A stretch of 64,000 nucleotides of DNA from Lithospermum erythrorhizon. Its lineage: Eukaryota; Streptophyta; Magnoliopsida; Boraginales; Boraginaceae. The notes beneath the pieces are model-generated. The model did no database searches, was not told the DNA's origin, and saw nothing but the letters and a program-made list of their open reading frames with translations. Positions within the stretch are counted from its first letter, which is position 1. Each line of letters opens with the position of its first letter. Below are positions 23,507 through 35,632 of this stretch, in pieces. Made by a program: the position numbers and the translations under genes. The stretch covers positions 310,001 to 374,000 of the forward strand of contig JADFUC010001936.1 of NCBI GenBank assembly GCA_019722365.1. The letters are read 5' to 3'.

Positions 23507-23707
23507 ATGGCGGCTCCCCGCTTGATTCCCCAGAAGAAGATCTTATACATACTTCTTCGCTGCCAAGACCCACTCATGCAGACTTTCAAAAGGCCAAGCC
23601 GCAGCCTTTTCAACACCCATTTCGGGGAATTCCAACGCTACGCAACTCGGTGCAAGAGACTTCAAAGCAGAAGACAAGCTCGATGGGATCTAGACTTCCA
23701 TTGCTAG
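23507..23707 (+). CDS. Unrecognised 66-codon ORF in an exon-like GC-rich patch
   Basis: The ATG lies in good plant context (ACAAATGGCG) after a pyrimidine- and CACA-rich leader, and the frame is closed by TAG. The product is basic (many Arg and Lys), with no signal peptide or membrane segment. I do not recognise it. A second forward frame is open across the same stretch from before 23450 to a TAA just after 23707. It also has a protein-like composition (rich in Pro, Ser and Gln) but no ATG. The open double frame and raised GC suggest a captured or truncated exon rather than a working gene. Confidence 0.25.
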   Translation: MAAPRLIPQKKILYILLRCQDPLMQTFKRPSRSLFNTHFGEFQRYATRCKRLQSRRQARWDLDFHC

Positions 23708-24720
23708 CCTAATTTAATTAATGTCTCGAGCATCGCATGCACTCAGAACTTCCCACGTTAGAGAAAAAAATGGTCAATGTTAAAATACACAAATGATTTA
23801 AAAAGACAAAAATATTCTCAAAAAATGTGAAAATATAGAAAAAACTCACTTCAACCCCAAAGCCACTCAACGACCAACTTTGGCCATCTATAAAGTAACT
23901 TCAGCGATCGAAAACAAATGCAAGGGAATTAGATGATCGAATGAGACTTTTAACAAACGTGAGTGATCTTTGGTGCTATTCGTGAATTTTAACCATTTTA
24001 TTTTTATCTCAAATATAGTTCAAAATACATTTGTAGTTTTTAATTAATTAAAAAATTATTTATGATCAATTTTCCTTTGGAAAACCAAACACAGCTTAAA
24101 TCGGGCCAAACCGTAAGCTGCATGCTTGTTAAACTCATTGCCACTTAAACTTACTCACCTCAAGACTTAATTTATTAAGCTTGCTGTAATGAATTATTTT
24201 AAGTAAAGCTAATAAATATATTATTTGACTCTAACAAAATACAAGCTAAATTCCTACTTATTTTTTATTTCTTAATCAAAGTTAATCTCACAATTCTCCT
24301 TATCCAATTTAACCCTAGTTAAAACAACTTCTTTCTCCTTTCGACCTTATACATTCTTCTTTCTCCAATTCATCACACGTTAATACTTTTTATCCTTTTG
24401 TCTATTCAATTTATAATACTTGATGTTATTTTTCAATTTACTTTTGTATTTTATTCAATGTATTGTATTGTTTATACGGCAACAATTATTTTGTCGTTGT
24501 TTTGTTAATTTTGTATTTAATTCAACGTATCAGACAGATTGCTACTACTCTGATTGCTATCCTCGTTAACTGTGAGAACCCAAGCGTGGTTGGCCTTTCT
24601 ACGCATATTTTTTCGCGGCTATTCATACAATATCACAAGGACTGCATTTTCGCTGACAGCTCACTTGGCCTTATATGTCAGGATTATATTAGGTGACTTC
24701 GTGAGCTTTAAAGTTATTTA
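23708..24720. other. AT-rich intergenic DNA
   Basis: No gene or element is supported. A 77-codon plus frame at 24463-24696 starts with TTG and has no recognisable motif. Confidence 0.4.
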
Positions 24721-24727
24721 GATTTAC

Positions 24728-25140
24728 AGATAAAGAAAGTCAGCCGAAACAAGACATGATCGAAGTTGAAAGACATTGGGAGAACGTTAGCGAGTTTCAA
24801 TAGTACTTAGATTTCTCCTGTAAACAATTACAGTTAATCAACGGGACTTATCTCAAAAAAAATATGTCAGTTGATGAGATTAGTTGGTGTAATACTCATT
24901 ACGATCCAATTACACATACTATAAATTGGTCTGCAGAGCAATGGGAAGAGCATATAAAGGTATAGTTTACCTTTTTTAACTATTAGTTTCAAACATATAT
25001 TAAAAATTAGTTCCAAATTATAGATACATTCGTAGTTTTAAACAAGTTCGTAAGCATCCCTTTACAATATCACGGTAGAGATGCAATCAATTTTCGGCTG
25101 GATTGAGCTAATGGAAATATGCTAGATCCATCTCACAGGC
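24728..25140 (+). pseudogene. Myb/SANT-like domain pseudogene (Myb_DNA-bind_3 type)
   Basis: The plus-strand translation shows, across stops, pieces in the order of a plant Myb/SANT-like DNA-binding domain. First is VERHWENV near 24765-24785. Next is ISWCNTHYDP followed by TINWSAEQWEEHIK, ending about 24958. Then comes a segment near 25040-25130 reading HPLQYHGRD and, after a stop, ANGNMLD. Known members have W-x-N-L, then GxGWDPxxxTV, then W-x-x-x-I-K and a closing F-R. Such proteins include L10-interacting Myb-type factors and the accessory protein of PIF/Harbinger transposons. At least two in-frame stops are present and no complete frame exists. The GTATAG after the second block could be an old splice donor. 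Confidence 0.4.
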
Positions 25141-25905
25141 TTTCCGAGCAAAACGTATTGCTATTAATCATCTATTCAAACGAAGACAGTTTCGTTATTT
25201 TCTTTTATTAATCGTAATTTGTGCATTATTATCAAATTTTTCAAGATATGCTTCGATCAATTTAATTTTATATGTTTTTTTAATATAAATTTTAAATATT
25301 TATTTAATGATATTTAGAATTTATTTATATTTTAATATTTATTTAATCAAATTATTATATTTATACTACTATTTAATCTAATTAATAAGATTTATTATTT
25401 AATAATCTATTATTTATCGAATATATGATTCATATATGTTAAACGAATTGCCAGAGGCAAAGCTTATCAAACAATTCAATTCTAAGCTTTTTTCAACTCG
25501 TTATCAAACACCTAAATATTTTCGTGATTCGTATTCAAAAAGATAATTCGATTCAAGAATTCAGCCAAATATTCTGTACTTCTCGCTTTTCAATTTTCAA
25601 ATTTAACAAACACCACTTAAGTTTTCAGCTAAGGAACTAAAGTTCATAAATATCTATGACTATGAGTATGCGTGGTAATAGACTTATGGAGTTATGGTAA
25701 ACACTAAACACTGTTTATTAATGCTACCAATAAATCCACACAATACCCATTAGCATTACAATTTACAAGCGTACAAACTAGAGGGTGTTGGATTGTTGGT
25801 CCACAAGGGAAACAAAACGACATTTCTAGTCCAGTCTAGCTATCAGAAAGAGACCCAACATGTTATTGGGTAGACAATTAGATGATAATTTCTTTACAGA
25901 TAATT
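25141..25905. other. AT-rich intergenic DNA
   Basis: Very AT-rich with runs of ATTTAATT-like sequence around 25.27-25.43 kb. No gene or mobile element edge could be supported. Confidence 0.4.
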
Positions 25906-25906
25906 A

Positions 25907-26238
25907 CTCCCTCCATATTTTGCACAACACTTAAAAAAAAAAAAAATTTAAATTCTACTCACATTACATTTTTCCCCTTGAATATGTCATATCACATTGT
26001 GATCAAAATGAGAACGAAAAAATGAGATATTTATTTTAAACAATATTTCTCCATTTCAAAAATGTATTTATTATTTGGGATTTAAAAATATTTTTTATTA
26101 CGAGACATGAAAAACTACATTGTTATTGTAAAAACTATATTGAAAATAGAATTGTAAAAGTTATAACTAAATTATAAAACAATCAACTATCAGAAAAAAT
26201 AAAAATTTCTGTGACGATCACGTATTAAACGGAGGAGA
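25907..26238. mobile_element. Stowaway-like MITE, decayed
   Basis: The left end is TA-CTCCCTCCATATTTTG. The right end is AAACGGAGGAGA-TA, whose reverse complement starts TCTCCTCCGTTT. The 332 bp between is AT-rich and non-coding. The terminal match is partial, so it is an older copy or a related family. Confidence 0.45.
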
Positions 26239-26239
26239 T

Positions 26240-27185
26240 AGTTTGCAATTCCCAGATCAACATATGAAAGTTATATTGTCCACATACTCAAATCGCTCAG
26301 CTTTACGTTCAAGATAAAATTATAAAGCACACACATTTTTATACACTTTTCGGCTTTATAAGTAATTTTTATCCTACCTAAAAATACCTCACTCAAATCT
26401 TTTGTCACCAGAAGACCAACCACGAGGACTCAAGCAACCTAAATCGGGCCGAGGGTCACTCGCACAGCTCTGCTCTGGCCGAGTCCACCTTATATCTTCA
26501 GAGTTTTTATAATTTTTTCTTTATTTATAATTAACGACAGAGAGCCAAAAAACCACCATTTAACAAAGACCTTTCCACTAGATTATTTAACTAATTCTTC
26601 TTGCATTCTTACTTAATTCACTCTAATAATCATGACAAATCATAATGCTTATCACTGCATATAAGTAAGAACGGAAAATGAAGCATGTCTCGAATATATA
26701 TAACCAATATTTGTAATTTGTTTAATTTGATTTAATAAATATGTAATTTAAAATTTATAGAAATATATACGGACTTCATCAACCTTGTCGAGTTTTGGAG
26801 TATAAATAATATCAAATTCTAAAGATAGTCGATAGACCTTTGTTTATTTATTGATCAATGCACAATATTAATATTATGCAATAAAGAAAGAAAAAAGAAG
26901 GAAAAAAAAAATCAACGTGCAAAAATCTTGTTGTGAATTTAGTTGATTGTATGATATCCATGTAGATAGTTGCTGAGCAACTAATCACTCAATTTAGCTA
27001 AGTGCCAGGGCATGAAAGAAATGTTTCCTTAATTTTTTAAATTTTAATTTTATTAAGTATTTAAAAAAAACTATAGCTTATTCTTTTAAAAGCTTATTGC
27101 TTTCGTCTCTAAATTTATCAATTCTTTCTTATAAATATGATATCAACTAATCCGCTCACTTATATAAAAATCCTGGTTCCGCCAT
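26240..27185. other. AT-rich intergenic DNA
   Basis: No gene or transposon domain is visible. The right part (about 27005-27185) ends in ATCCTGGTTCCGCCATTAA, which resembles the edge of a dispersed plant repeat of unknown class. Confidence 0.35.
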
Positions 27186-27187
27186 TA

Positions 27188-27245
27188 ACTCCCTCCACTC
27201 TATAAACATTGTCTACTTTTACACTTTTTCATTAAATACTGAAAA
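27188..27245. mobile_element. Truncated Stowaway-like MITE end abutting an LTR
   Basis: TA-ACTCCCTCCACTCTATAAAC begins at 27186 and continues for about 58 bp to the estimated TG edge of the LTR at 27246. The matching opposite end was not found on the far side of the LTR nest. It appears to have been cut by the retrotransposon insertion or by a later deletion. Confidence 0.4.
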
Positions 27246-28213
27246 TGTGAATTTCGACTAACCAACCAATATTAAACAAGAAATACTCACAGCTGACGTA
27301 TCAATAAATGTAATAAAGGAAAGACTTTAACAAAAATAACACACGACAAGGTAACCCAGCTTCTAAGGCTAACAGAAGACTTAATGCCTTTGCGTCAGTC
27401 AAATAAATGATTCCACTGCGATTGTATTTAAAAACATGCTAGTGTCTACACGAATACACTCAGATTCTCCTTCGCCTCTACTCTACCCAATATAGCTTCT
27501 AAGACCAGCCCCGCCTATCTTTCATTCTTCACGCCAACACTCTCCCAAAGGTTCGACTTACAATGTATATCAAAGTAAAAAGTCGAAAGCATCATATACG
27601 TAGCCACAATCAATCATACCCCTTGGCTTAAGTTTAGAAAATTCTTCTAATACAAACGGCCTACACTAAGGATGAACTTCAGAAAGTAAGGACAAGCATA
27701 ACATCAGAGTTTTTCGCTTCCAAGCACGCAACTTTTATGTAATAAAATAATATATGAGGTTCATTTTGATTCTTGATTTCAACATTTTTATATAGTATAG
27801 CGCTTGTGTTTCTACTTTCACAAGTGAAGGCATACTACATGAGGTCAAAACCTTTCATAAAAACAATAGCCCCAACCGACACCCAATGACTCACAAATCC
27901 TAACAACTGAGATCTAAGTAAATATCTTTTTCGGTGATCTAGATTGTTGGTGATTGCTTCTTCCACTCAGACCGTAAGTATTCTCGTATTCATATTGTAT
28001 TTTATAATTTAGATTTGATATCAGAACAATTAATCTCGATCCTATTAGCGAGTATTTGAATAAGTTGCCCAAGCTTACATCATAGAAATTCCCCTTCATC
28101 AAGCTCACAAATCCTTTCCTTCTTCCCCGAGATACTCAACAATCACAATCTTCAACCATGCCTGAATAGATTTAGCACAACCACAAATCCTAGCTAATCA
28201 ATACGGACCAACA
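27246..28213 (-). repeat. Copia (SIRE/Maximus-like) LTR, 3' LTR of the large element
   Basis: Read on the minus strand the LTR starts TGTTGGTCCGTATTG at 28213, directly after a purine tract, and runs to about 27246. The part from 27246 to about 27670 matches 45699-46130 in order, for example GACTTTAACAAAAATAACA, then TCTAGCTTCTAAGAC-like sequence, then CTTCTAA-ACAAACGG. The edge at 28090-28213 matches 43950-44058. It has no coding capacity. The lower limit is estimated from the first TG before the homology begins. Confidence 0.65.
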
Positions 28214-28225
28214 AACTCCCCCTAG
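28214..28225 (-). other. Polypurine tract next to the SIRE-like 3' LTR
   Basis: On the minus strand CTAGGGGGAGTT directly precedes TGTTGG, the start of the LTR. A GGGGGAG tract followed by TTTGTTGG is the usual plus-strand priming site and LTR junction of plant Copia elements, so it fixes the orientation of the element. Confidence 0.7.
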
Positions 28226-29814
28226 ATAGTTTTTCGTGGCAAATCCAAAATCTTTTGCTTCTTCTTAAATTCTTCACTTGAACACACAAAGAAACACGTT
28301 GGAACACATATCTCGAAAGTACATTTTGGCTTTCCGATGACATTCATATGCTCAAACCCATGAATAACCTCACATGGATCAAGAGCATAACACATCTTCT
28401 CCCTATTTTCCATCAACTTCGCTCAATCGCTCAATAGCGTTTTTGGGATGCGAGCATACTTCAAAATCGTTTTTCATCGAATGACAAATTGTCGGGTAAC
28501 ACATGTCGAAACACTTCGTATAACATCGTAATGATCTATCACATGACACTTTCCATTCGCCTAAAACCGATAAACATTTGTCATCCGTAGGACTCATCAA
28601 CATTAGTAGTATCGCATCTTCCTTCTCGCTTATCGCATTGCTGCACAAAGTTTCTCCTCAATAGCCTCATTCAATACGAACCAACGGATCGGCTGTGTGC
28701 GGAGGACATTAGCATCTTCTAGCACATTTCTCCATCGCACTATTTTATCAAGATAAACTCATTTCCCTAAAAGAACACTTCGCTACACAACAAACTTCCA
28801 TCCCGTCAAGCTCCCCATAATGTTACTCATGTCTTATCACTGTTCGACAGCTTGTTTCATACCCTTTTCTCTTCTTCGTAGCTCCTACAATGATCTTCCC
28901 TGACCTCTCAGCAACAATAGATGATATATGATAATTACTCTTCCCCTTTCTCTTCAAGGACTAATCAAAAGAATAATAACTACTTCCACCACCACAAAGA
29001 ACATCACGTGATCAAACTCATGATATCTATCGTCATAAGAAATGGTTCAGCAACAATCTCTTTGGCTTTGAAAGCTTCAACAATTGTTATTATTATTTTG
29101 GGTTTTCTCCTAGCAACATCTTCAAAGAATATTCTTCTTCTTCAAGTATTTGCCCTTTGCCATTTCCAAGCATTTCTCCTTTTTAATCATAGTGACTAAT
29201 CATCCTTGAGAATTTTCATCATATCAACATACAAAATAAGGACAACATCATGAATTTTCTCATTTTTGCACATTTGTGGGTACATCTTTTCCTCTTCACA
29301 AATTTGAGAATTCCATGTTGTTCAACACAACAAAAAATCCCTGGGTTTTTCAAAGAACCTGTGAGACAGCATTTAAGTCTCCTTCACTCTTAAATAGGCT
29401 TTTTAATCCTGTCAAGACACTCGTTGTGAATAACTGTATTATCTTCGATTGGGCCACAAATAATTTTCCGATGCTGATTGAGGCCTTCATTTGGCTTGGG
29501 GAGTAAACTTCCCCTACATACTTGGATCTCACCAATGTGGGCACTTTATCTTCATTTACATTCAACAGTTTAAGTATGTTAGCATCAAATCTTACAACAT
29601 CTTCAACTCAAGGACCACAGTCTTTACAACGCGATTGACATTTGGAACAACATCTTTAGCCATATTAGCATTACGCCAGCAAGATAGCATCTTCGGGACA
29701 TCGCGATTAAGAACTGATAACAACATCTGGAACCTTCTTCATAACAACATAAAAATCTTAGATTTTTCAACCTCATCCTCTTCTTCGCACAAGCCGAGGT
29801 TATTTAGTTAAGCA
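28226..29814 (-). pseudogene. Decayed internal region of the Copia element, no domain recognised
   Basis: Minus-strand frames at 28222-28416 and 28403-28648 (64 and 81 codons) and at 29350-29565 have a protein-like composition but no motif I can name. There is no YVDD, zinc knuckle or integrase signature. The position just upstream of the purine tract suggests the 3' end of the element, where SIRE/Maximus elements often carry an extra, poorly conserved ORF. That reading is inference from position only. Confidence 0.35.
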
Positions 29815-31894
29815 TGTTAAATTTCATATGACGCCCCTGTAGGGATGGGGGCGACAGTGACTAAGAGGTCAGTTGACCGCCGAACTTATACAAACTTTTA
29901 ATTCGTTTCACCGTTAATACGACTTTTAGCAATTTGTAAAACAAATGCTGAATAGCAAAGTAGTATTAACACCTCAAATGAATGCTAGATAAAGATGAAA
30001 CAATAAAACTATCTAGCAATCATTATGTGCAATAAAACATCTAAAACTCATTTTCGATCAATATTAACATTAAGCTCATTCACGCATAATAATGATTAAG
30101 TCCATTCATGGCTATCGATCAATCCTAGCAATCTATTAAACATACCACAATTCAATACATGGGGATATACTAGGCGAAGCTTAAGATTCGATAGCAAGTT
30201 TACTCATGATTCGATCGGCATGAATATAACAATAAGTTCATTGATCAAATCAAACTATCCTAATCATGAATATCAATTCAAGATCAACATAGGATATTCC
30301 TATTTTAGCTCGATTAAACTGGATAATAATTTAATAATAATTCAATTATATGTGCCGACATATTCAAGTATAAACTAGCATATAATCGAATCCTAGCAAT
30401 TCTAGCATATATATAATATGTGCACAGCAGCAGAGTAGTGGTTAAGACGCAAACTCGAGACGTGTTTCTACCGAGGTTCGCTTAATCTACATCCCCCACC
30501 CAAGGCCTCACCTTAGGCTTACCAGAACTACGGCGCTTTCAAATATCAGTAGTTCTCTAACTAACTTACAACTCTTAGCCCATAACTTCAGCACACACCA
30601 CTAAGAACCCATGAATCACCCTAAGGATTTCAACTCCTAACTCCTCGTGAACCCAAGCCTCAACCCAGATTTCAACTCAATCAAGTCGGAGACAACTTCC
30701 TCCCACTCGAAAGCACTCTATGTCCTATTGGCTGAGCACTAGCCTCAACACTACAATAATCTACTGATTCCTAGCCTGAGTGTGTTCTCACAACACCTCG
30801 ACCTCGCCTCTAGTACGAAGAACAAATCCTAACTTAATGACATCTCTTTATGTAACATAGATTGTTGTTTTATCCCACCCAATGTCTTCAACGAGCTGCC
30901 AATAGGATTACAATTTTGGCACAATTTATAACCTCACATCGAAGGCATAATATCAGTTTCGTTCAACCTCGTTGAGTGATAAGACTTCAAGCTCTGAACT
31001 TCCCATTCGAGCATTTTATCAAACACCAATGTTTTAGCCCATTTCATTTCAAAGTTTAGCACAAACCAAACTCACTCGCTGATAAATGACAACTAAAGCT
31101 CAAGGATTGAGATTTGGTATTTTAAAGATGAGAAATGAGCATAAAACATTTAGAATTATTTGGTTAAAGAGTTTCAAGATTTAGTATTTAGCAAGTAGAG
31201 TTAAAACCGGACAAAACTACTGACTCCATCGAGACCTCATCGAGGCTAGCCCTCATTGGCCCATCGCTAAACTTAAAATCGCATTTTCCTTTCTTCGTTA
31301 TAACTCCGATTTTGACGATTCAAAAGCGCTGAAATCTCTCTTTTTCAAACCCTTTAATGAATTCAAACCCCGCTTTATACATTACTAAGATTTTCAAAAT
31401 ATTTTCTTGACAAACATTCTAAAAAAAATTGGAAACAAGATCTTTTAGTAAAAAATGATTTGAAAATATCTCCCAACAAGACTTCAATCAAGATCATGAA
31501 AGAAGTAAAGTAAGATTCAGCCATAACTGCCTAATCTTCGGTTACATCCAAGACCGTCTCTTCCCATCTGGCCTTTCATTTTTCTTTCATTCCTTTCATG
31601 ACCGGTGATTGACGATCTTTCTTTCATCGCCATTCTTCACTTTGAAGCCAGATAATACTCTGCCCATTCACCATACTTCATATTTTGGCATCAGAAAAAT
31701 TACCAAGCTCATGACATTTTCATTGCCTTCACGCTGATATTGTGCTTGTTGGATATCAATGCCAACTTTCATAGTCCGACAAACACCTTTCTAACATACC
31801 TATGAATTAAATCACTTTAAGCACATATGTTGGGGATAAGAAATCGACATTTAAGTCATCATTAAAAACAGTGTACCTGACTCGTAGTCCAACA
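29815..31894 (-). repeat. 3' LTR of the LARD-like element
   Basis: On the plus strand it starts TGTTAAATTTC and ends TAGTCCAACA. It can be followed along the copy at 35633-37875 through shared blocks such as GACTAAGAGGTC, CACCGTTAATACGACTTT, GTAGTATTAACACC, AACTCCGATTTTGACGATTC and GACTCGTAGTCCAAC. No protein is encoded. It is about 160 bp shorter than its partner, partly because of the region near 31235. Confidence 0.75.
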
Positions 31895-31903
31895 AACTCC
31901 CTT
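31895..31903 (-). other. Polypurine tract of the LARD-like element
   Basis: On the minus strand AAGGGAGTT immediately precedes the LTR start TGTTGGAC. It is preceded by TTTTGTCATCGTC, a phrase often seen at this place in plant Copia elements. It sets the element's orientation as minus. Confidence 0.6.
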
Positions 31904-34900
31904 GACGATGACAAAACATTGATGTCAAACACATGTCCATAATTCATTATAAAGGTTAAGACAAGGACATGGTTGCTTTTGTACACACGCTAGTAAAAGG
32001 TACTTAAGCATACTAGCATGGCATATTTCATGCATCAACAACATTTCACCTCTTTTGAATCATAAAAAAGGTACATACTAAGCACAACGATACCATATAA
32101 CACATGTCTCATAAAGAAAAATTAAAGAATGTATGTTAAAAGAGTAAACCATGTTAAAAATATATAAAACATGTAAGCACATTAACATGGTTTTACACAA
32201 TAAGCAAAAAGATATACAATGAAGCATATCAAGAGTCGCATCACATAATCCCCTTTCACGGTTCAAACCAAAAAAAGGTGCAAAATTTGAACAAGCGACA
32301 TTTAACATATGTCATCTAAAAATAAATTTAAGAACATTAACATATGATGTACATTTAAATTTCATTGTTAAAAAGTTTAAAACTCAAAAGAGAATAGTAA
32401 TAGATCTTTCCTCAAACAAAGTTAATATCGAAAAAAGACAATCATGAAGTTTATTAATTGCCCTCGAACAAAAAGTTCTTAGTGGACGGCAAAAGAAACA
32501 AAGCATAATATCACCTTTGAACAAGAAGAGTCCCTCAATCTACGGATTTCATTGGGGCAATATTTAGAACAAAGATAATATGTGTACGGTATGCATTAAC
32601 CATTTTTTAAGAACGAAACATTTAAAATCATACGGGCATGCATAATAGTCAAGTGATTTTAAATAAAACTTAAAAAAAGTGAAAATAAGTAAATGGTTTT
32701 GTTAAACAAGTTGACTAATAATCGTTGTCTCAAGGATAAACGACGACATTAAGCCAACTTTAATGAATTACTCCCCATCGAAGATGTAAGACTCTCCTTT
32801 CTCAATAGGAAAGTTTGCATATACCATTAAAAGGACATGTTAGAGAAATCAATAATCTCCAAACACTCAAGCTTAAAGAAAAGTTTAAAGCATATCTGAA
32901 ATAAAGTTAATACAAATCACTCAATTATATAAAGCAATGCTGGAAGATTAAATACCAAACTGAAAGGTGTGCATGCCGAAAGTTAAAACATTTAAATCAT
33001 GAAAAATAATCCACTAATCTTCAGAAGCCAATGAAAACATAAAAACACCTAAAAACCATTATTATTAGAACACGTGTCATCCCGAAATGCATTTAAACAA
33101 CATATACAACTGATGACAAAGGAATTTGTCATTAACAGTATATGCACATTTAAACCTTTTGCATTCTCCTTAAAACAAAAATGTATTTTCTAAAATTTCT
33201 ACTACAACCATCTGAAAAGATCAAGAATGCCTATGGTCAAATAGCTTATTAAACGGAAAAAGCAAAGCTGGAGAAATAGTTTTAAACACAGCGACCTCCA
33301 ATGCTTTCTTATCGTCAATCGAACAATAATAAGAGTAATTTAAAACATTTATCAAAGGATAAGTTCAAGATTATGAAGATTAAAAAATTAAAGCATCAAT
33401 CAGAGCTTTACATTTACCAACACAATATAAAGCCAGCATACAATACAAAATTTCATAACCAAGAATTTAATATCTCCACATTCGCAGAAAGCGTTTTTCT
33501 TGAAAGAATCACAAGAGTTTTAAAAAAGGATTTATAATCACGCTTAACCCAAACACATATTCTATTGTCAACAACATGCGGTCAAGTCCATATGAGTTAG
33601 AGACATTCAAAGTCTTAGGTACAAACTCCCAAACAAGTGGCATTAAATATTTTAAATAGCCTAAAGAACACGGCTCCCCTTAATCCATCGTGATATAAAT
33701 GATTCAACATTCGCCTTCATGTTACTGTAACATGCACAACTTTGAATTTCAAGAATGTGTAATCACGCAAAGTGAGTAGGAATACCAAAATATACTCAAG
33801 TTCAAAGAAAAAAGTACGAAAGCATATTTTAACTGAGCCGAAAATGAAGAACATGCGAAAACATCTCACAGATCATTTCTATCCTAATAATAATACGTCG
33901 TGGAGAATTTTGAACTTCAAACTCAAAATATACTAATAAGGAAAATTTATGAGCACATTTTCCATATCAGACGATATACGCCAGACATACCACATGTAAG
34001 AATGTTAAGAAGCGTGATATATCATGCAGGATACCTAAGCAAAAACATAAAACACGAGTATCCCAAACATATTTTGAAATCCCTTTTACAAACATTTAAC
34101 ATTTGTAGAGGCAAAAGAAAGCATTTTAAAATCGAAGTTTTAAAGTAAAGACGCAACTAAGTTTAAGCCAGACCATCCATTTAAAAACTAAATACATTTA
34201 AAACGAATGAGATGTACAATCGCATGATAAACCTCTATACAATAATCATTCAAGTCTGCGCCTATCAAAAGACTCGCTTTTAAGATATATATGCGAAGAT
34301 AAGCCAAGTGTGTTTAAACAAGAGTATATCAAGCTTCTTAAGATTTATAAACACACATAACTTAATTGTCCAAATCAAAGAAGCTATTTCAAAATGATAA
34401 GTCGCTTTTAAAGAAAAGTCAAATAGCCTCAAGCTTAAGCACCTATGAACAATTTATGTCCCTAAGGCTATCCATATCTACAAGACATAAGCATTCCACA
34501 AAGCATCATCCTAACAACAACTAAGACTATACACAAAGGCCATCCGAGTTTTATTATTAAGTACAAAAAAAGATTAGAAATAAATCTCACCCGATGGTAT
34601 TCCATTTTTCTTTTGTGCATTCGTTAGTCCACATGTCGCAAGATATCCCACTGTTTTCAAGGTTTATCTCCTCGACTTTCTACATTTCCGAGTCTCATGT
34701 CATTCGTGCCCATCTCCACACACTTTTCATAGTCCATCATGTGACCTACACATTTAAGCCTGCTGAGCATGTATCCACCTGGGATCCTTGATTGGCCGAT
34801 AACATATTACAATTAAACTTACCGCCTCTATTTCAAGCACTAATCATATAAAACCAAGGTTTATGAAATATATTTTTATATATATTTTCAAATAAAACAT

Positions 34901-35617
34901 AACATATTTCATTTCATTCATGATGATCATATTTAAGAATTTCAATTAAAGCATAAGTGTGATTCATCTTAACCCATTTAGAATAAAGCAATTTAACTAA
35001 TCATGAACGACTCGAACGCATATCAAACAAGACTCGACAGATATTACACCGGCACACGGAATCTGCTGATTTTCACATTTTAGGCACATCATTTTCATAC
35101 GATTACTTAGCATTTTAAATTATGAACACGCATTAAAGCCAAACAAACTCGACATTGCCAATCAAGGTGTATTAAAGATTCATGAATATATTAACATATA
35201 TATAAATTTAAGATTTAATTTCATGAATAGCCTTTTTAGTGAGTTTTTGGAAAATATTTTTGCACATAATCGAAAGGTCATACAATAAGCACAATGTCCA
35301 TTTTAACCCAATTTTTGGGTCCGTCAGTTAGTGTTTCCGAGTCCTTAAAATACACTTAGTTCAAATACATTTTGGCGGAATCAAACGCCAAATGTCCATT
35401 TTAACGACAATCACGCATATAAATCAATTGTTGCAAGGTGTGACCAGGTACATGTCAAAGCATATAAACATATCAAACACATTTAACATATATCACATTC
35501 AATTTAAACATGATTCTAACATCAAATTAGAACATATAATCACGTTAGGCAACAACGCACATCTGTCGCCATATTGCCAGAATCCACTCTACTAATTGCT
35601 AGGACTCAATGTAGACC
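31904..35617 (-). other. Non-coding interior of the LARD-like element
   Basis: About 3.7 kb of AT-rich sequence without gag, protease, integrase, RT or RNase H motifs on either strand. Open frames are at most about 80 codons and look accidental. This is the expected interior for a LARD. A fully decayed coding region cannot be excluded by eye. Confidence 0.5.
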
Positions 35618-35629
35618 CACTCGATACCA
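35618..35629 (-). other. Primer binding site, tRNA-iMet type
   Basis: On the minus strand TGGTATCGAGTG lies three bases after the end of the 5' LTR. The canonical Copia site, complementary to the 3' end of initiator methionine tRNA, is TGGTATCAGAGC. One base is missing and the last positions have drifted. Confidence 0.65.
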
Positions 35630-35632
35630 CTT

